Counted from the first letter of the stretch, positions 21,780-33,258 are shown. The stretch: 64,000 bases of DNA from Pardosa pseudoannulata (GCA_032207245.1 CM063507.1:92303556-92367555), one strand, 5' to 3'. The notes: a model not told the origin generated them from the sequence alone. Numbers and translations: made by a program.

Positions 21780-22860
21780 TTAGGTTGGGGAAAAAATTCA
21801 TTATTTTTGCTTGAAATTAATGATTTCATTTAACATGTTTCGGATTGTCCGATTTGGGTCAATATGCACCGTTTTGTTGTATAATTTGTTGCCATTTTTA
21901 AGGTAACTTCATAATGCCTGTCTCATAGAAGCCTTGGTCCATATTGGCGAAAAACCCTAGTAATCGGTTTTCACAATCTTCTCTTTATCACAATTTCTTA
22001 TCACTCAGGAAGTTTTGCAATGCGAGAAAAAAGGTGGTAATGACTTGGTACCAGGTCTGGACTATATGGTGGATGCATTAAAACTTCCCATCCAAGCTTC
22101 TTGAGTTTCTGGCGAGTTACTATAGAAGTGTTTGACCTGGCTTTGTCCTGGAGGAACACAACACCTCTTCTGTTGGCCAATTCTGGCCGCTTCTGGTCAA
22201 TCGCTAGCTTCAAACGCTCCAGTTGTTGACAGTAGAGATCTGAATTTAGTGTTTGGCCATACGGAAGCAACTCATAATAAATGATTCCTTTCCAGTCCCA
22301 CCAAATACACAATAGAACCTTCCTGGCCGTTAGTCCTGGTTTGACCCCCGTTTGAGCTGCTTCACCACTCTTTGACCACGATCGTTTTATCCCAGTATTA
22401 TCGTATTTAAACCGTTTTTCATCCCCAGTCATCATCCGTTTAAGAAATGGGTCGATTTCATTCTGTTTGGCCAAGGCTTCGCAGAAGGAAATTCGATCCC
22501 TCATGTTTCTTTGTGTTTTTTGGTGTGGCACCCAAACATCGAGCTTCTTTTTGAATCCAACTTGCGCAATGGTTTTAAAACTGTTTTTATGGTCGACTTT
22601 AGCTCCTGGACGATGGATACGACTACTAACATGCAGCTCAAATTAGATTTTTTCTGTGATTTTACGTCATTTTCGAAGACGGGTATGCCTGCGCTAGGAC
22701 GCTCTTTTAATCAAAAATGCATGAACGGAAGCGACGAAACCAAAATTGCACGCAATTACCTGGTTCAGTATCGACACATAGACACCATTCACCAATTTTC
22801 CGCCGCTTGGCTTGCATTTTCGCCTTTATCAAACGAAAAACTGTAAAATGTACACTAATT
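21780..22860 (-). mobile_element. mariner element, decayed
   Basis: The left end, TTAGGTTGGGGAAAAAATTC at 21780, is mariner-like. The minus-strand transposase frame is listed separately. Upstream of it on the minus strand the N-terminal part is broken by stops, and no matching right inverted repeat was found, so the border at about 22860 is approximate. Confidence 0.75.
22001..22531 (-). pseudogene. mariner transposase, catalytic part, inactivated
   Basis: A 176-residue open frame covering most of the DD34D catalytic domain. It includes KRMMTGDEKRFKYDN (first Asp), GVVFLQDKARSNTS (second Asp, in a motif usually ending DNARPH) and HPPYSPDLVPSHYHLF. The third catalytic Asp of the usual PSDYHLF is His here. 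With the missing N-terminal helix-turn-helix region, this makes it non-functional. Mariner transposases normally have about 345 residues. Confidence 0.88.
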
Positions 22861-22934
22861 TTCTCTTTGTTTGACTTCCATTGATAACGGCCCTGTGACT
22901 CCCTGCTTCAAAACAAACGAAACCAACCACTCGC

Positions 22935-24012
22935 AGTGCTTTGAGATGTCCGTGAATTGGTTGAACTACCGACCAATCAATAACTATACTCATAAGTCAG
23001 ATGAAGTAATATAACCAAAAATCAAATAATGTGCTAATTTAACAGTCGTTCGTAGGTCATATGGTATCCACATATATATTTTATTTCCTAAATTTGGAGC
23101 CTCCGTGAGGTTAAGTTGACCGAAGGAGATAATCTGAGACCTATTCCGCTGCTGTGCTTTCTAGTGTCGGTGAATTAGTTGAAACTACCGACCTATCAAT
23201 AATGATACTCATAAGTCACATGGCGTATACAACCAAAATCAAATAATGTGCATAATTTAACAGTCGTTCGTAGTCATAGGGCACCCACATCAGATATTTT
23301 ATTTCCTAAATTAGGAGCCTCATATGAGGTAAAGTTGACCGAAGGAGTTAATCTGAGAACTATTCTACTGCAATGCTTTTAGATATCAGTGAGCTAGTTA
23401 AAGTACCGACCTATCAATAAGGATACTCATAAGTCAGATGACGTATACAACCAAAATCAAATAATGTGCATAATTTAACAGCCGTTCATAGTCATAGGGC
23501 ACCCACCTCAGATATGTTATTTCCTAAATTAGGAGCCTCATATGAGGTAAAGTTGACCGAGGGGGTAATGTGAGAACTATTATACTGCAATGCTTTTAGA
23601 TGTCGGTGAATTGGTTGAATTACCGACCAATCAATAATGATACTCATAAGTCACATGGCGTATACAACCAAAATCAAATAATGTGCATTACTTAACAGGC
23701 TATATAGTCATAGGGCACCCACATCAGATATTTTATTTCCTAAATTATGAGCCTCATATGAGGTAAAGTTGACCGAAGGAGTTAATCTGAGAACTATTCT
23801 ACTGCAATGCTTTTAGATGTCGGTGAATTGGTTGAACTATCGACCAATCAATAATGATACTCATAAGTCAGACGACGTATACAACCAAAATCAAATAATG
23901 TGCATTACTTAACAGGCTATATAGTCATAGGGCACCCCCATCAGATATTTTATTTCCTAAATTAGGAGCCTCATATGAGGTAAAGTTGACTGAGGGGGTT
24001 AATGTAAGAACT
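22935..24012. repeat. 217-bp satellite, about five units
   Basis: CAAATAATGTGC recurs at about 23024, 23241, 23459, 23676 and 23893, a 217-218-bp period. Each unit contains CCTCATATGAGG-type palindromes (in the later units), ACCGACCAATCAATAATGATAC and TATTTTATTTCCTAAATTAGGAG. The outer units are more divergent. Non-coding. Confidence 0.93.
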
Positions 24013-24368
24013 ATTCGATTTTCGACCGACACTCCGGTGTGGTCTCGGAGGTGTGGAAAAACGACACTGGAGTCATCTAAAAGCAATCAAGGGCGTGTTT
24101 TCTCTCCCAAACAAAAGAGGTGTTTTTCGTGCAAAACGGCACACGATGCGATTTTAATTCCGACTTCGAAAGGAGAAATAATATTATAATGAGTCCTTAT
24201 GAGCCGGCTGGGCTTTCATTTCGTTAGTAAAGATTGTTATTTCTTGTTTTGCTTATCCTTGGGATGCGGGGAAAGCCGCGCTAATGTTCCGTTCGCAGAT
24301 TAAATGCCAATTCTCATTTCAGTCTAAAAGTCACGACAAATGTTTTCTTCTCAGCTGCTATGGCACGT
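24013..24368. other. unassigned moderately GC-rich block
   Basis: Higher in G+C than the flanks, with a 67-codon open frame (23986-24189) that has no domain and starts inside the satellite. It could be an exon, UTR or unknown element. Confidence 0.25.
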
Positions 24369-25650
24369 CAGTGTTGCCAAACATATGATAATTATATTAT
24401 AGGTTCGGTAACTTATGATTCTGTACGATGAAAAATAATGATCAAAATTATGTGACATAATTCTGAAAAATTATACGATAATTTCCTAATTTGTACGATA
24501 AAATAGTGGATTGATGGATTAAAATTAAAAGAAAAATAATGTAACTGTAGCCGGGTTGGTTGGTTGGTTGATTGAAGTTTAATGGCGCTAATGGACAAAC
24601 TGCGCCAAACAAGATGTGGCAATAAAACAAAAGACGAAATTTAGATTAAAAAAAAATTGACAAAATATAAAATGAAAGGTTCTAAAATGGATTAAAGTAA
24701 CAAAAATATAACATCAACACAAAACACGAAAAAAGATTGAGTTAAATACAAATTAACAAGAATTGGAAATTGAGTGAAGAATTAAGATTTTAAGTTAGAA
24801 AATAATTAAAAAAAAATAAGAAATAAGTTTAAAAAGATTAAAAATTAAAAAATTAGAAATTGAATATTAGAAAATTGAAAACAATCAAAAATCCTATTTC
24901 AGTATAAAAGCCAGTTCGACGAAGAAAGGGGAACAAGTTTGGATTTGGACTTTCCCCGATGATTAAATTAAGATTCGGCGAAGGATTACCAAAAAATTTT
25001 ATATACATTGATTTTAAACAAACACAAGAGGTTAAAATATGTGCGACTGTGTAAGGTGTCTTGCAATACGCACACTGTGCAGGAGGTAACTGTAGCCGGG
25101 AAAAAATACCAATTTTGCAAGAATTTTAGTTGCTATGGCAATAATTTTTCTACAAAACTACGTACTAGTTATATTTATATTATTTCATTTAAATATTTCT
25201 ATTTTACTAATTGGAATTTTAGCAAATTAACCTAAAATCTATAACTAAATTTATGCAATTAAAACTAAAATTTTAAATGGTAAAAATTTTGTTGTTTCTG
25301 TGTTTTTTTCACAACTTATATTAGATTGTGTTGATTATTGTGGGAAATCACGTCTGGTGTTTCATTTAAAGTAAAATAATAAGAGATGCTAGAAAATAGT
25401 AAATTTAGTAAATCATATAAAAGTATTTACATGTTTTTTTGTAAAAAGGTGTTTTTGCTGAAAATATATAATTTTGAAAAAAAGATACTCAAGATAAAAT
25501 TTGAATTTTTTTATAGCTAAAAATATAGTGGGAGGGGAGATACGTTTTACGGAGAAAAATAATCTGTACAAGCGTCATCTACTGACACTATTTTAAATTA
25601 GGACTAAAATGTACCATAATTTTAGGATCTAGAATCCCTAATTTTCTGGG
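24369..25650 (-). mobile_element. hAT-type MITE, second copy, split by a LINE
   Basis: It matches the reverse complement of 44982-45927. It starts CAGTGTTGCCAAACATATGA, and shared blocks include CTGTACGATGAAAAATAAT, ATTATGTGACATAATTCTGA and, at the far end, CATAATTTTAGGATCTAGAATCC. The right terminus is eroded and joins a Tc1 fragment near 25645. A 5'-truncated LINE (24556-25085) interrupts it. Confidence 0.75.
24556..25085 (-). mobile_element. 5'-truncated LINE with 15-bp target duplication
   Basis: GTAACTGTAGCCGGG is duplicated at 24541-24555 and 25086-25100. On the minus strand the copy starts within the C-terminal CTCGTGCACAG/TGTGCGTATTGCAAGACACC zinc-finger coding region and runs through the 3'UTR to GGCGCAGTTTGTCC...TAGCGCCATTAAACTTCAATC and an AACC tail. 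It is dead on arrival, with only the last ~70 codons in damaged form. Confidence 0.92.
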
Positions 25651-25915
25651 AACTTTGGTCTCCATTCATGGTAAGCTCAACGCCGATGCCTACTGCACTA
25701 TTTTGGATGACAATGTGCTTCCTACGTTGTGGCAGTTTTACGGGTTGGACCCCTGTTACTTTCATGAGACAATGCCAGTTGTCATGTTTCGAGGTTAACC
25801 AAGGCTTGGTAGGGTGCCAATGGAGTTCATCAAATGGACTGGCCTACCCAGAGCCCAGACCTGAACCCTATCGAGGACCTCTGGGATCAGTTGGATCGCC
25901 GAATTAATGGGTGCA
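25645..25915 (+). pseudogene. Tc1-like transposase C-terminal fragment
   Basis: The frame reads SIHGKLNADAYCTILDDNVL then LPTLWQFYGLDPCYF, the segment before the second catalytic Asp in Tc1 transposases. After a frameshift it reads [14 protein letters not shown] text (PRAQT in one frame, [14 protein letters not shown] in another). The Asp-containing DDNA motif is degenerate. N-terminal half and both inverted repeats absent. Confidence 0.75.
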
Positions 25916-26451
25916 CTACCCATGGGTGAAGGAACTCGTATGTCTACTCCAAGGCCAGAGAAGCCACATTCATACTGATCTTGCCTCGATCAGCTACGCT
26001 ACAACAGGCACTATAACACTAAACTCAAGACGCGTGTTAGCGCGGTATGGGCACCTGCACTTTTTCATGGTACCAAGGAGCGGCCGAAAAACGGACACAT
26101 CAAGTGAGGGTAGAAAAGCCCTACCCCAGGGAAGTGAATGTTCACCGGGAGGGGGGAGATACCACCCCGCCCTAGCCAGCTGCAGAGAAGAAGGGCATTT
26201 TCCCATGGAGGCGAAAGCTTGACCAAGAGGGGAGGGGATTCCACCCCCTCGACTGCAGCAGAGGACGAGATGCCCGCTCGGAACGGAGGTGAAATGACAC
26301 TAGAGTAGAGAGCTGAAACAGAGAGAGCCGCGAGCAGGCACCATTTTTATTATTTTTTTTAATGGTTCAGCCAGACATCGATTTTCATATAAGAATGTAT
26401 AATTATCATATGTTCATTAATTGTAAACAATACAATGCATAATTTCAGTGT
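25916..26451. other. unassigned GC-rich segment
   Basis: 26000-26340 is GC-rich with G-runs (CACCGGGAGGGGGGAGATACC and an echo GGGGAGGGGATTCCACCCC), and gives overlapping open frames on both strands. It may be part of an unknown element; no domain seen. Confidence 0.3.
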
Positions 26452-26455
26452 TTAA

Positions 26456-26986
26456 CCCTTTAGAGGACAATGGTTTCGGAGGGAAACCTCCTATTAAACA
26501 TTTTTTTTCTCTACTTTTTTGAGAAATATGAATGGGTTTTTCATTATTTTTTATGTTTTTGACATTTAAAAATTACAGTAAATGACAGTACTACATTTAT
26601 TTTTTTTTCTTTTGAAATATATGTATTTAAACTTGATGTACCTGGAAAGTTAGTAATGCGATATTTTCACGTATGACCCCAAGCAAAAATATCTATTGAA
26701 ACAACACTTATAAATCATTAAACTTTATATTTATTATATTTTTAAGAACACTTATTTATTGTTCTTCCAATATAATTCAAATTTTAAAAAGTATTGTGTT
26801 CACGCTGTACAAGGGGGTGGGTTTGTCAGTTAACCACCTCAATTCCTCCTACGGTATTCTCTATTGCAAACCTAAGGATTGTAAGAAAAAAGTTTAATAC
26901 ATTTTCCATTTATAAGGTTCATAGGTAATATGTATAAACTAATTTCATTAAATTCCAAAGAGTTTATATAGGTGACCTTTAAAGGG
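26456..26986. mobile_element. TTAA-flanked element (531 bp)
   Basis: TTAA at 26452-26455 and 26987-26990. The ends are CCCTTTAGAGGACAATGG and, reversed, CCCTTTAAAGGTCACCTATA. A CCCT-start with TTAA duplication is typical of piggyBac-type elements. No coding capacity. Confidence 0.75.
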
Positions 26987-27139
26987 TTAATAGCTGCAGT
27001 TATTTCACTGGAAAGACGGACTTTTAGCTAACCCACAATACCTGCTCCAGTAAAAATAGGCGAGCAGGTACAGAAACGAGGCTTGCTATCATACGGGAAG
27101 ACATAGCCACCGACGCACGTTTGCTACAAGCACTGTTAA

Positions 27140-27770
27140 CACTTCGCGTGCGGGCAACGTATTTTTACGTTTTTTGCAATCTGTCACTGGAGCGCGGGTC
27201 ACGTAAAAATACGTATTTAGTAGATTTGTGGTGGATACCCGCTAACCACCACAAATCTACTAAATACGTATAATTATATGTATGTGTGACATTATATACG
27301 TGTTGTTTGCTTTGCTATCCAACGCTTTGCATTTTTTCTTTCCACAAGTTAGGATTGTCGAGTGACTCGGTCTTTTGTTGCGTTATTTCGTCTTCAATCG
27401 AATTCCTAACTCCAGAACGTACAAGTCGTGTTTTGTCAATTTGAAGCTTGGTTTTTTATTGTTGAATACAAAATTGATAAAATGAGCTGTTGTGATAAAG
27501 ATAGTTATAAAGAAATAGGCGGTGACAGATTATCGGAATTTAATATTAAAAATTGTTTATTTTTGTGATTTCGTAAAAATATTGATTTTTTTTTGTTAAA
27601 TAATCATACAGTATATATTAAAATGTAAAATAAAAAAAGTTTCGTTCATGAAAACAAAGTAGTTTTCGACTGACTGCGATTTTTCTGAATAACTAAACTT
27701 TCGCGCGATTCACGTAAAAACGCCCGCTGCACGCTTAAGTTTGCGGTGAAGTATATCCGCATGCCAAGTG
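27140..27770. mobile_element. TTAA-flanked element (631 bp) with internal hairpin
   Basis: TTAA at 27136-27139 and 27771-27774. The ends are CACTTCGCGTGCGGGCAACG and, reversed, CACTTGGCATGCGGATATAC. It contains a perfect 25-bp-arm hairpin (27210-27270). A 28-codon ATG frame at 27482 (MSCCDKDSYKEIGGDRLSEF) could be a transposase start relic but is not identifiable. Confidence 0.7.
27210..27270. repeat. perfect hairpin, 25-bp arms, 11-nt loop
   Basis: 27210-27234 and 27246-27270 are exact reverse complements (arm core ACGTATTTAGTAGATTTGTG). It lies inside the TTAA element at 27140-27770. Confidence 0.9.
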
Positions 27771-27774
27771 TTAA

Positions 27775-28164
27775 CATAAATGTAAAAAAAATTTTTAATT
27801 AAGTAGGTTTTAAATAAGATAAACAGATAGAGAAAAATTCTGGGGTAATAAAAATCAAAAAAATTTATTTTATTATAAATATTTTATTTTACGTACAAAA
27901 TGTACATTAACTGACCAAACTCAAGTTGTACAGATTTCATACCACCTGGATTGAAAGAGTTAAAATTTTAACTGCTCTTTTAAGAGGTCGCAATACTGTT
28001 AAATATAAGGAGGCCATTGTTTTGGCACTATTTTTCGATGTGACTTTCTATAACTTTTTTATTTCACACTAAAATGTCTGATTTTTTTTTGTAGAAATTT
28101 GTTATATATATCTCTTTAATAAACTAACATTAAATATACTTATAAAAATAATTAAAAATGTTTT
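27775..28164. other. unassigned AT-rich DNA
   Basis: No gene. The text GGATTGAAAGAGTTAAAAT near 27950 resembles a TTAA-element end, but no partner was found. Confidence 0.3.
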
Positions 28165-28168
28165 TTAA

Positions 28169-28549
28169 CCCTAGAAAGATAACCTACCTATGGAAGTTTA
28201 AAAAGACAGTCTATTTTAAACATAAATATAATTGCTGATATTCGCTTACATAACAAAAGAGTAAATTTAGAATCTCAACTGTCAAAGCGTATATATTATC
28301 AATTTCATCGTATATGTTTGAGTGCATATATTTTTAAATTGTGTATGTTAATGTTTGTGTCAATTGTAATGTACCACAATGAATGTTATTGTGTTATGGA
28401 TATATGAAAAGCATTAAAAATTATCTGTTATTTTTTTTTTTCACTAGCAAAAAGTTTTGAATGTTATAAAAAATAATTATTTATTACTTAAAAAATTTGA
28501 AAAAAAATCTTCTTCAGACGTCGATTTGACGTAGGTTATCTTTCTAGGG
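28169..28549. mobile_element. piggyBac MITE with canonical ends
   Basis: TTAA at 28165-28168 and 28550-28553. Perfect 19-bp inverted ends CCCTAGAAAGATAACCTAC; the first 13 bases match the well-known piggyBac terminal sequence. 381 bp, non-coding. This is the most secure of the TTAA elements. Confidence 0.93.
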
Positions 28550-28553
28550 TTAA

Positions 28554-28960
28554 AAATATATATTTTTGAGCTGATTTTTTTTTGTTCGTTAAAACTGTTC
28601 TGCTCAATTGCGCACAGTTTACAAGAAATATTTTGCGCACAAAAAAAAATGTTAAATTTTAAGTTTTTATGAAGAACATGCTTTCTAAAATGGAATCTAA
28701 CTAAAAAACACTTAAGATTAAGCTTATTTTTATATTTAAAAGCCTGCTTATAATTTTACTCCTTTTTGGTTGGTTATTTTGACACGTACTTACCTCTCTC
28801 AAACCAAAAATATGACTCTCATAAACAAATTTTTTTTCAACATTCTCAAGAAAATATCATTACCTTGAAATTCTGAAAATTTTTTGCAAAAATATTAAAT
28901 AGGTTTTGAAAAATCTTGAACGCAACATTAAAATTTGTTTTTTGAGAAAAATCGACTTAC
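28554..28960. other. unassigned AT-rich DNA
   Basis: Nothing recognisable. Confidence 0.35.
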
Positions 28961-29207
28961 ATTGTGTGCGGGTACATTTCGTAGGCGGAATTCTACCGGG
29001 AGAGGGCGTTTTGCTCGTCATATTTAGTTATTCATATTTAAATCTCAATAGATCGATAAGTATTAAATTTTTTTAACCAACTTTTCGTAATTTATATATT
29101 GAAATATCATAAACAAATATATAAATAGACAAATAACCAAATTATATATATATATATATATATAATTATATATATATAATATATAAGTGTATTATATATA
29201 TATTATA

Positions 29208-29260
<53 letters not shown>

Positions 29261-29554
29261 ATCATTTTCGCAAGGATAAATAAAAAAAAGTTAATTTTAA
29301 GTTTAACATTGATTTTTTTAATCAACTTTCCCGTTCTGTGGTTCTGCATCGACTGATGTAAAAACTAGTTTTTATTTGTCTAAATTCTAGCATCTATGTA
29401 GTATACAAGAACATTCGGCTTCGTTTTCCTGTATATACAGTTATTTTTGTACCCACAAACAAACCATGTTGTTGCACTAACCCGTACTAGTACGTGACAG
29501 CGGTAAAGTATCCATCTTGAAAAAACGTACTAGTACGTGTTCCGCATACAATTT
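28961..29554. mobile_element. decayed copy of the minisatellite-bearing TTAA element
   Basis: It matches 3839-4841: CATTGTGTGCGGGTACATTTC at the left, AACCAACTTTTCGTA, ACATTCGGCTTCG, CCATGTTGTTGCACTAAC, and about two 44-bp units with CGTACTAGTACGTG, ending CCGCATACAAT. The left TTAA is eroded to TTA; TTAA is at 29555-29558. A TA microsatellite (29142-29262) has expanded inside it. Confidence 0.7.
29142..29262. repeat. (TA)n microsatellite
   Basis: About 120 bp of TA dinucleotides with TTATA interruptions, inside the decayed TTAA element. Confidence 0.93.
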
Positions 29555-29804
29555 TAAAGTAATAAGTAAACAATTGCCAAGTCCACTGCAAGCATAGAAA
29601 TCACTAGAGTGTCTTTTATATGTTTAATCATAACTTTTAAACTATGCGAAATTTTTTAGGCCTTTAAAAAAAAATGCGTAGAATATTTCAATTCATAACA
29701 TATGTATTTTTTAAATCGAAAATTTTGAAGGTCTAAAGGTCCTGTACTCATAAACATCGACCATCTGAAAAACAAATGACCAAGGGGGCTTAAGCCCCAC
29801 GTTG

Positions 29805-30420
29805 AGAATCACAACTTTAAGACATTCTCAAGAGTCCAATTGATTATTTTCAAACCTTTAAGTCATTCTCAATAGAGTCCAGTTGATCATTTTTCAGTCA
29901 TTCTCAATAGAGTCCAATAGATAATTTTTAAAGCCTTTAAGTCATTAATAGAGTCAGTGATTTTTTTTGCCTTTAAGTCATTCTCATAGAGTCTAGTTAA
30001 ACCTTAAGTCATTCTCAATAGCCTCTAAGTCATTCTCAGTAGAGTCCAGATAATTTTTAAAACCTTTAAGTCATTCTCAATAGTGTCCAGTTGATCTTTT
30101 TTAAGTCATTCTCAATAGAGTCCAAGATAATTTTAAAGCCTTTAAGTCATTCTCAATAGAGTCTAGTTGATCTTTTTTCAAGGTCATTCTCAGTAGAGTC
30201 CAATTGATCATTTTTAAAGCTTAAAGTCATTCTCAGTAGAGTCCAATTGATAATTTTTAAAGCCTTTAAGTCATTCTCAATAGAGTCCAATTGATAATTT
30301 TCAAGTCATTCTCAATAGAGTCCAGTTTAAATTTTTAAAACTTTAAGTCATTCTCAATAGAGTCCAATAGATAATTTTTAAAGCCTTTAAGTGATTCTCA
30401 ATAGAGTTCAACCATCTGAG
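29805..30420. repeat. degenerate tandem array of TTTAAGTCATTCTCAATAGAG units
   Basis: At least fourteen irregular units combine CTTTAAGTCATTCTCAATAGAG with TCCAATTGATNATTTTT. Spacing varies from about 30 to 55 bp, so it is an old, variably deleted minisatellite. Non-coding. Confidence 0.88.
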
Positions 30421-31397
30421 TTTTGTTCGTTTTGTTCCGGGTGACTATTAGTTCAGCCATAAGTTTTTTTTGTGGATTTGTAGTCATTCAATCTGATTAT
30501 GTCTTCAGTCTATCTTAATTTTTGAATGCTGATGAAATGAACTAGATCTGAATTTTTATAAATTCTGTTTAATTCAATATTTGTCCATCTTCTCCATAAA
30601 CCGTTTACCTGGAAACCCCCTAAAATACTTTTTAAAATTTTCTTTCAAAATTTTTTTATCTTTTTCTGTGAGTGTTCATGTTTCTGTAGAATAGGTTATG
30701 ACAGGTATTATTATACTTACTAATAGCTATAATTGCTTATATTGCTTATAAATACTTACATATTGCTTTATTGCTTTATATTGCTTATAAATACTTACAT
30801 ATTGCTAATTTTGGTTTTTCCTTTAATAAAATCAGATTTTAAGTATTTTTTTAAAACTAAACATAAACACCGGTTAGCATCAGTCATTCTGCTATGAATT
30901 TCAACTGATATATTATATTATATATTGATTTCAGAACTTATATATGCTAATTTTTCTACGACTTCAAACCTCTAATTGCCTATCTCTAGGAAAACGTATT
31001 GATATGACATACATCTATCATGTTGTAATCATTTGGTAATAATTTTTGGTAATAGTTTTTCCTTGATATCTGTCTTATCTAAGAATTTCGCGTAACTCAA
31101 AACACGGTAAGCCGTAGATGGTCCAAATTTTCATGCGGGGTTGTTATAAGCCTATATTTAATATAAAAATTTGTTCCTAATTTACGAAATTTAAACGATA
31201 TTTTGTTACTTATAAATTAATTTGATTTTTTACACTTGCTGTATAAATTTTATAAGTTTTTTCTATCAATAGTTTCCTTAACATGACACAACTAACGATA
31301 TTTATAAAGTTAAACCTTTATTAATGATCTATGAATAATTTTTTTCTAAACAGAACCTGAAGTTTAATGAAAAATGGGTTGTTATAATGCTGACTTT
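30421..31397. other. unassigned AT-rich DNA
   Basis: Contains a local direct repeat TATTGCTTATAAATACTTACA (about 30738 and 30780). No gene. Confidence 0.35.
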
Positions 31398-31805
31398 TCA
31401 GTTAGAATGGTACCTCTTTAGAACGCTCCGGCATCCCAAGGCACTTGGAACTGGCGGCCTGAAATTCAGTGGCGATTGGCGACAAGGACCGATTCTAATG
31501 GCGACTGCCGGAATGAGGCATAAATCACAGCGATGTTTTAAACGCGGTGACAAATTAGGTCTATGAGGAGAAAGTGCTCTTTCCGTATGCGCAAATGCAC
31601 TCGCTGAATGGTCTTGACCGGAATGAGTTCTGTCCACCGTGCAATGGGAGTTTGAGCGACGGCTAACACGGAAATTCGATTTTGTCGGGTATTTGGGAAT
31701 AAATCCGGAGTTCGTAAAAGGCTGTTTAACTGGAATTGCGATACAGGATTAGAACGCGCTAAATGCCTTGGAGATAATGAGCGTGATAACGACGGGGACA
31801 CCTAA
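31398..31805. other. GC-rich block of unknown nature
   Basis: About 400 bp of distinctly higher G+C than the flanks, with two overlapping minus-strand open frames (31398-31637 and 31538-31801) in different frames. Arg/Ser/Pro-rich, no domain. Possible host exon/UTR, conserved element or unknown transposon. Confidence 0.3.
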
Positions 31806-32643
31806 TAACTCGCGTTCTCCAAGGATTTTTTCCGTGTGTTTTTTTAAATGCGTGGAGAATTAATTGCAGAAAAATAATTTGTTATAAATGCGAGGATCAT
31901 TCAGAAAATAAGTTTCTCACATCTAGGTAGATTGTAGCAGTTTTAAAATAAGGATTTCGTACATTAAAGTCATTGTAGCGCGATAAGATGTTAACTCTCA
32001 ATCTCCTTCACACCGGCAGTTTTCGAACGTACAAAAATAGCTCCAGTAAATCGGTATGAATCCAGTATGAAACGAGTTATGAACAAGCAGATGATTGGTC
32101 TTTGGTATCGGGATTTTTCGGAAGTAGAGTGACAATTGACTACGTGAAACTGTCATAGACATGCAAGAAGTTCATTAGATCAGGAGTACTGGTTAAATTG
32201 ACGCAAATGCAATTCTTCAGCACTTATCACCCACGTGATCAACAAGAGAGTTGATAGACGCCTGCTATTGAACAAAACTCATTTCTTTGGAGATGAAGTC
32301 CGAGGGAACTGTTTGTTAGAATTTAAACTTCATGTGTACAATTGACCTGTCATTATTAGTAACTTATTTGTAGCAAAAACTACAAAACAGAAAAACAAAG
32401 TAAAAAACACAAGCAAAAATAATTTGGAGGATGACGTAAGAAAGAAAACAAACTGAAAAAGTTAAAAGAACTTTTAAAATAAAACAAAAAAAAATGTAAG
32501 AAAATATTAAAATAGAAAATATTTACAAGATAGATTAGTATAGTACATGTAAATTTTAAGAAAATCGAAATCAAAAAACTCAATTGATACTTTGAAAATT
32601 AAAAATTGTTACATTAATAATAATTAAAAATTGAAAATCAAAA
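31806..32643. other. unassigned AT-rich DNA
   Basis: Poly(A)-biased toward the right. A minus-strand hydrophobic frame at 32380-32583 is a by-product of A/T richness. Confidence 0.35.
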
Positions 32644-32647
32644 TTAA

Positions 32648-33254
32648 TCCTCCGAGTGGAACACACCGGGGGAAAAAGGTCTCCAAAAATACGATAAAGC
32701 TTTATTCTGTCAGTGACCAAAGTGCTCTATGATTTTTTACTTCACCCTTTGCTCCACCCTCGTTATTGTCCCTTTACTTCAGGTTATAAATAGATATATA
32801 AATAGACATTATTCATTGTTAATTTTTAACACAGATAAAGCTCGTCAAGTCTCGAAGATCATCACATAAGAAATAATGTATTCTAAAAGTACGAATAAAT
32901 AAAAATTTTTTGAGAATTATTTATATATTTTTAATAAAGTCATCCAAGATATTTCAGTGGTGCAATTAAAGATATATTTGTTACCGCTAATGAAATACTT
33001 CGAAAATAGAGATGATAAAGCCCTGAGAAGCTATCAGCGTCTTTCTTCCTCAGAGAGTAGGGGCGCATCCCTCAATAAACGTCAGTCAAAGAGGGGTGAA
33101 GTTCCTAAACAATCGACCTGACCCTTCTACCTCATAATTTCATGGGGGAAAGCACTGTCAGAAATGTACAATACATCTATTTTTGGAACATTTTTGGAGC
33201 CCGAAAATTGTGTGTTACAGTTGGCGGAATTGTACGTGCAAACCGCTTAGAGGG
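32648..33254. mobile_element. TTAA-flanked element (607 bp)
   Basis: TTAA at 32644-32647 and 33255-33258. The ends are TCCTCCGAGTGGAACACAC and, reversed, CCCTCTAAGCGGTTTGCAC, which are imperfect but colinear. No coding capacity. Assignment to piggyBac-type is inference. Confidence 0.6.
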
Positions 33255-33258
33255 TTAA

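Noticed and set aside
22511..22846. 111-codon plus-strand frame
   Set aside because: Antisense to the decayed N-terminal part of a mariner transposase.
25911..26222. 103-codon frame in GC-rich DNA
   Set aside because: Begins inside a Tc1 relic and overlaps a minus-strand frame; no domain seen.
27950..27975. Possible eighth TTAA element end (GGATTGAAAGAGTTAA)
   Set aside because: No partner inverted end at a plausible distance was found.
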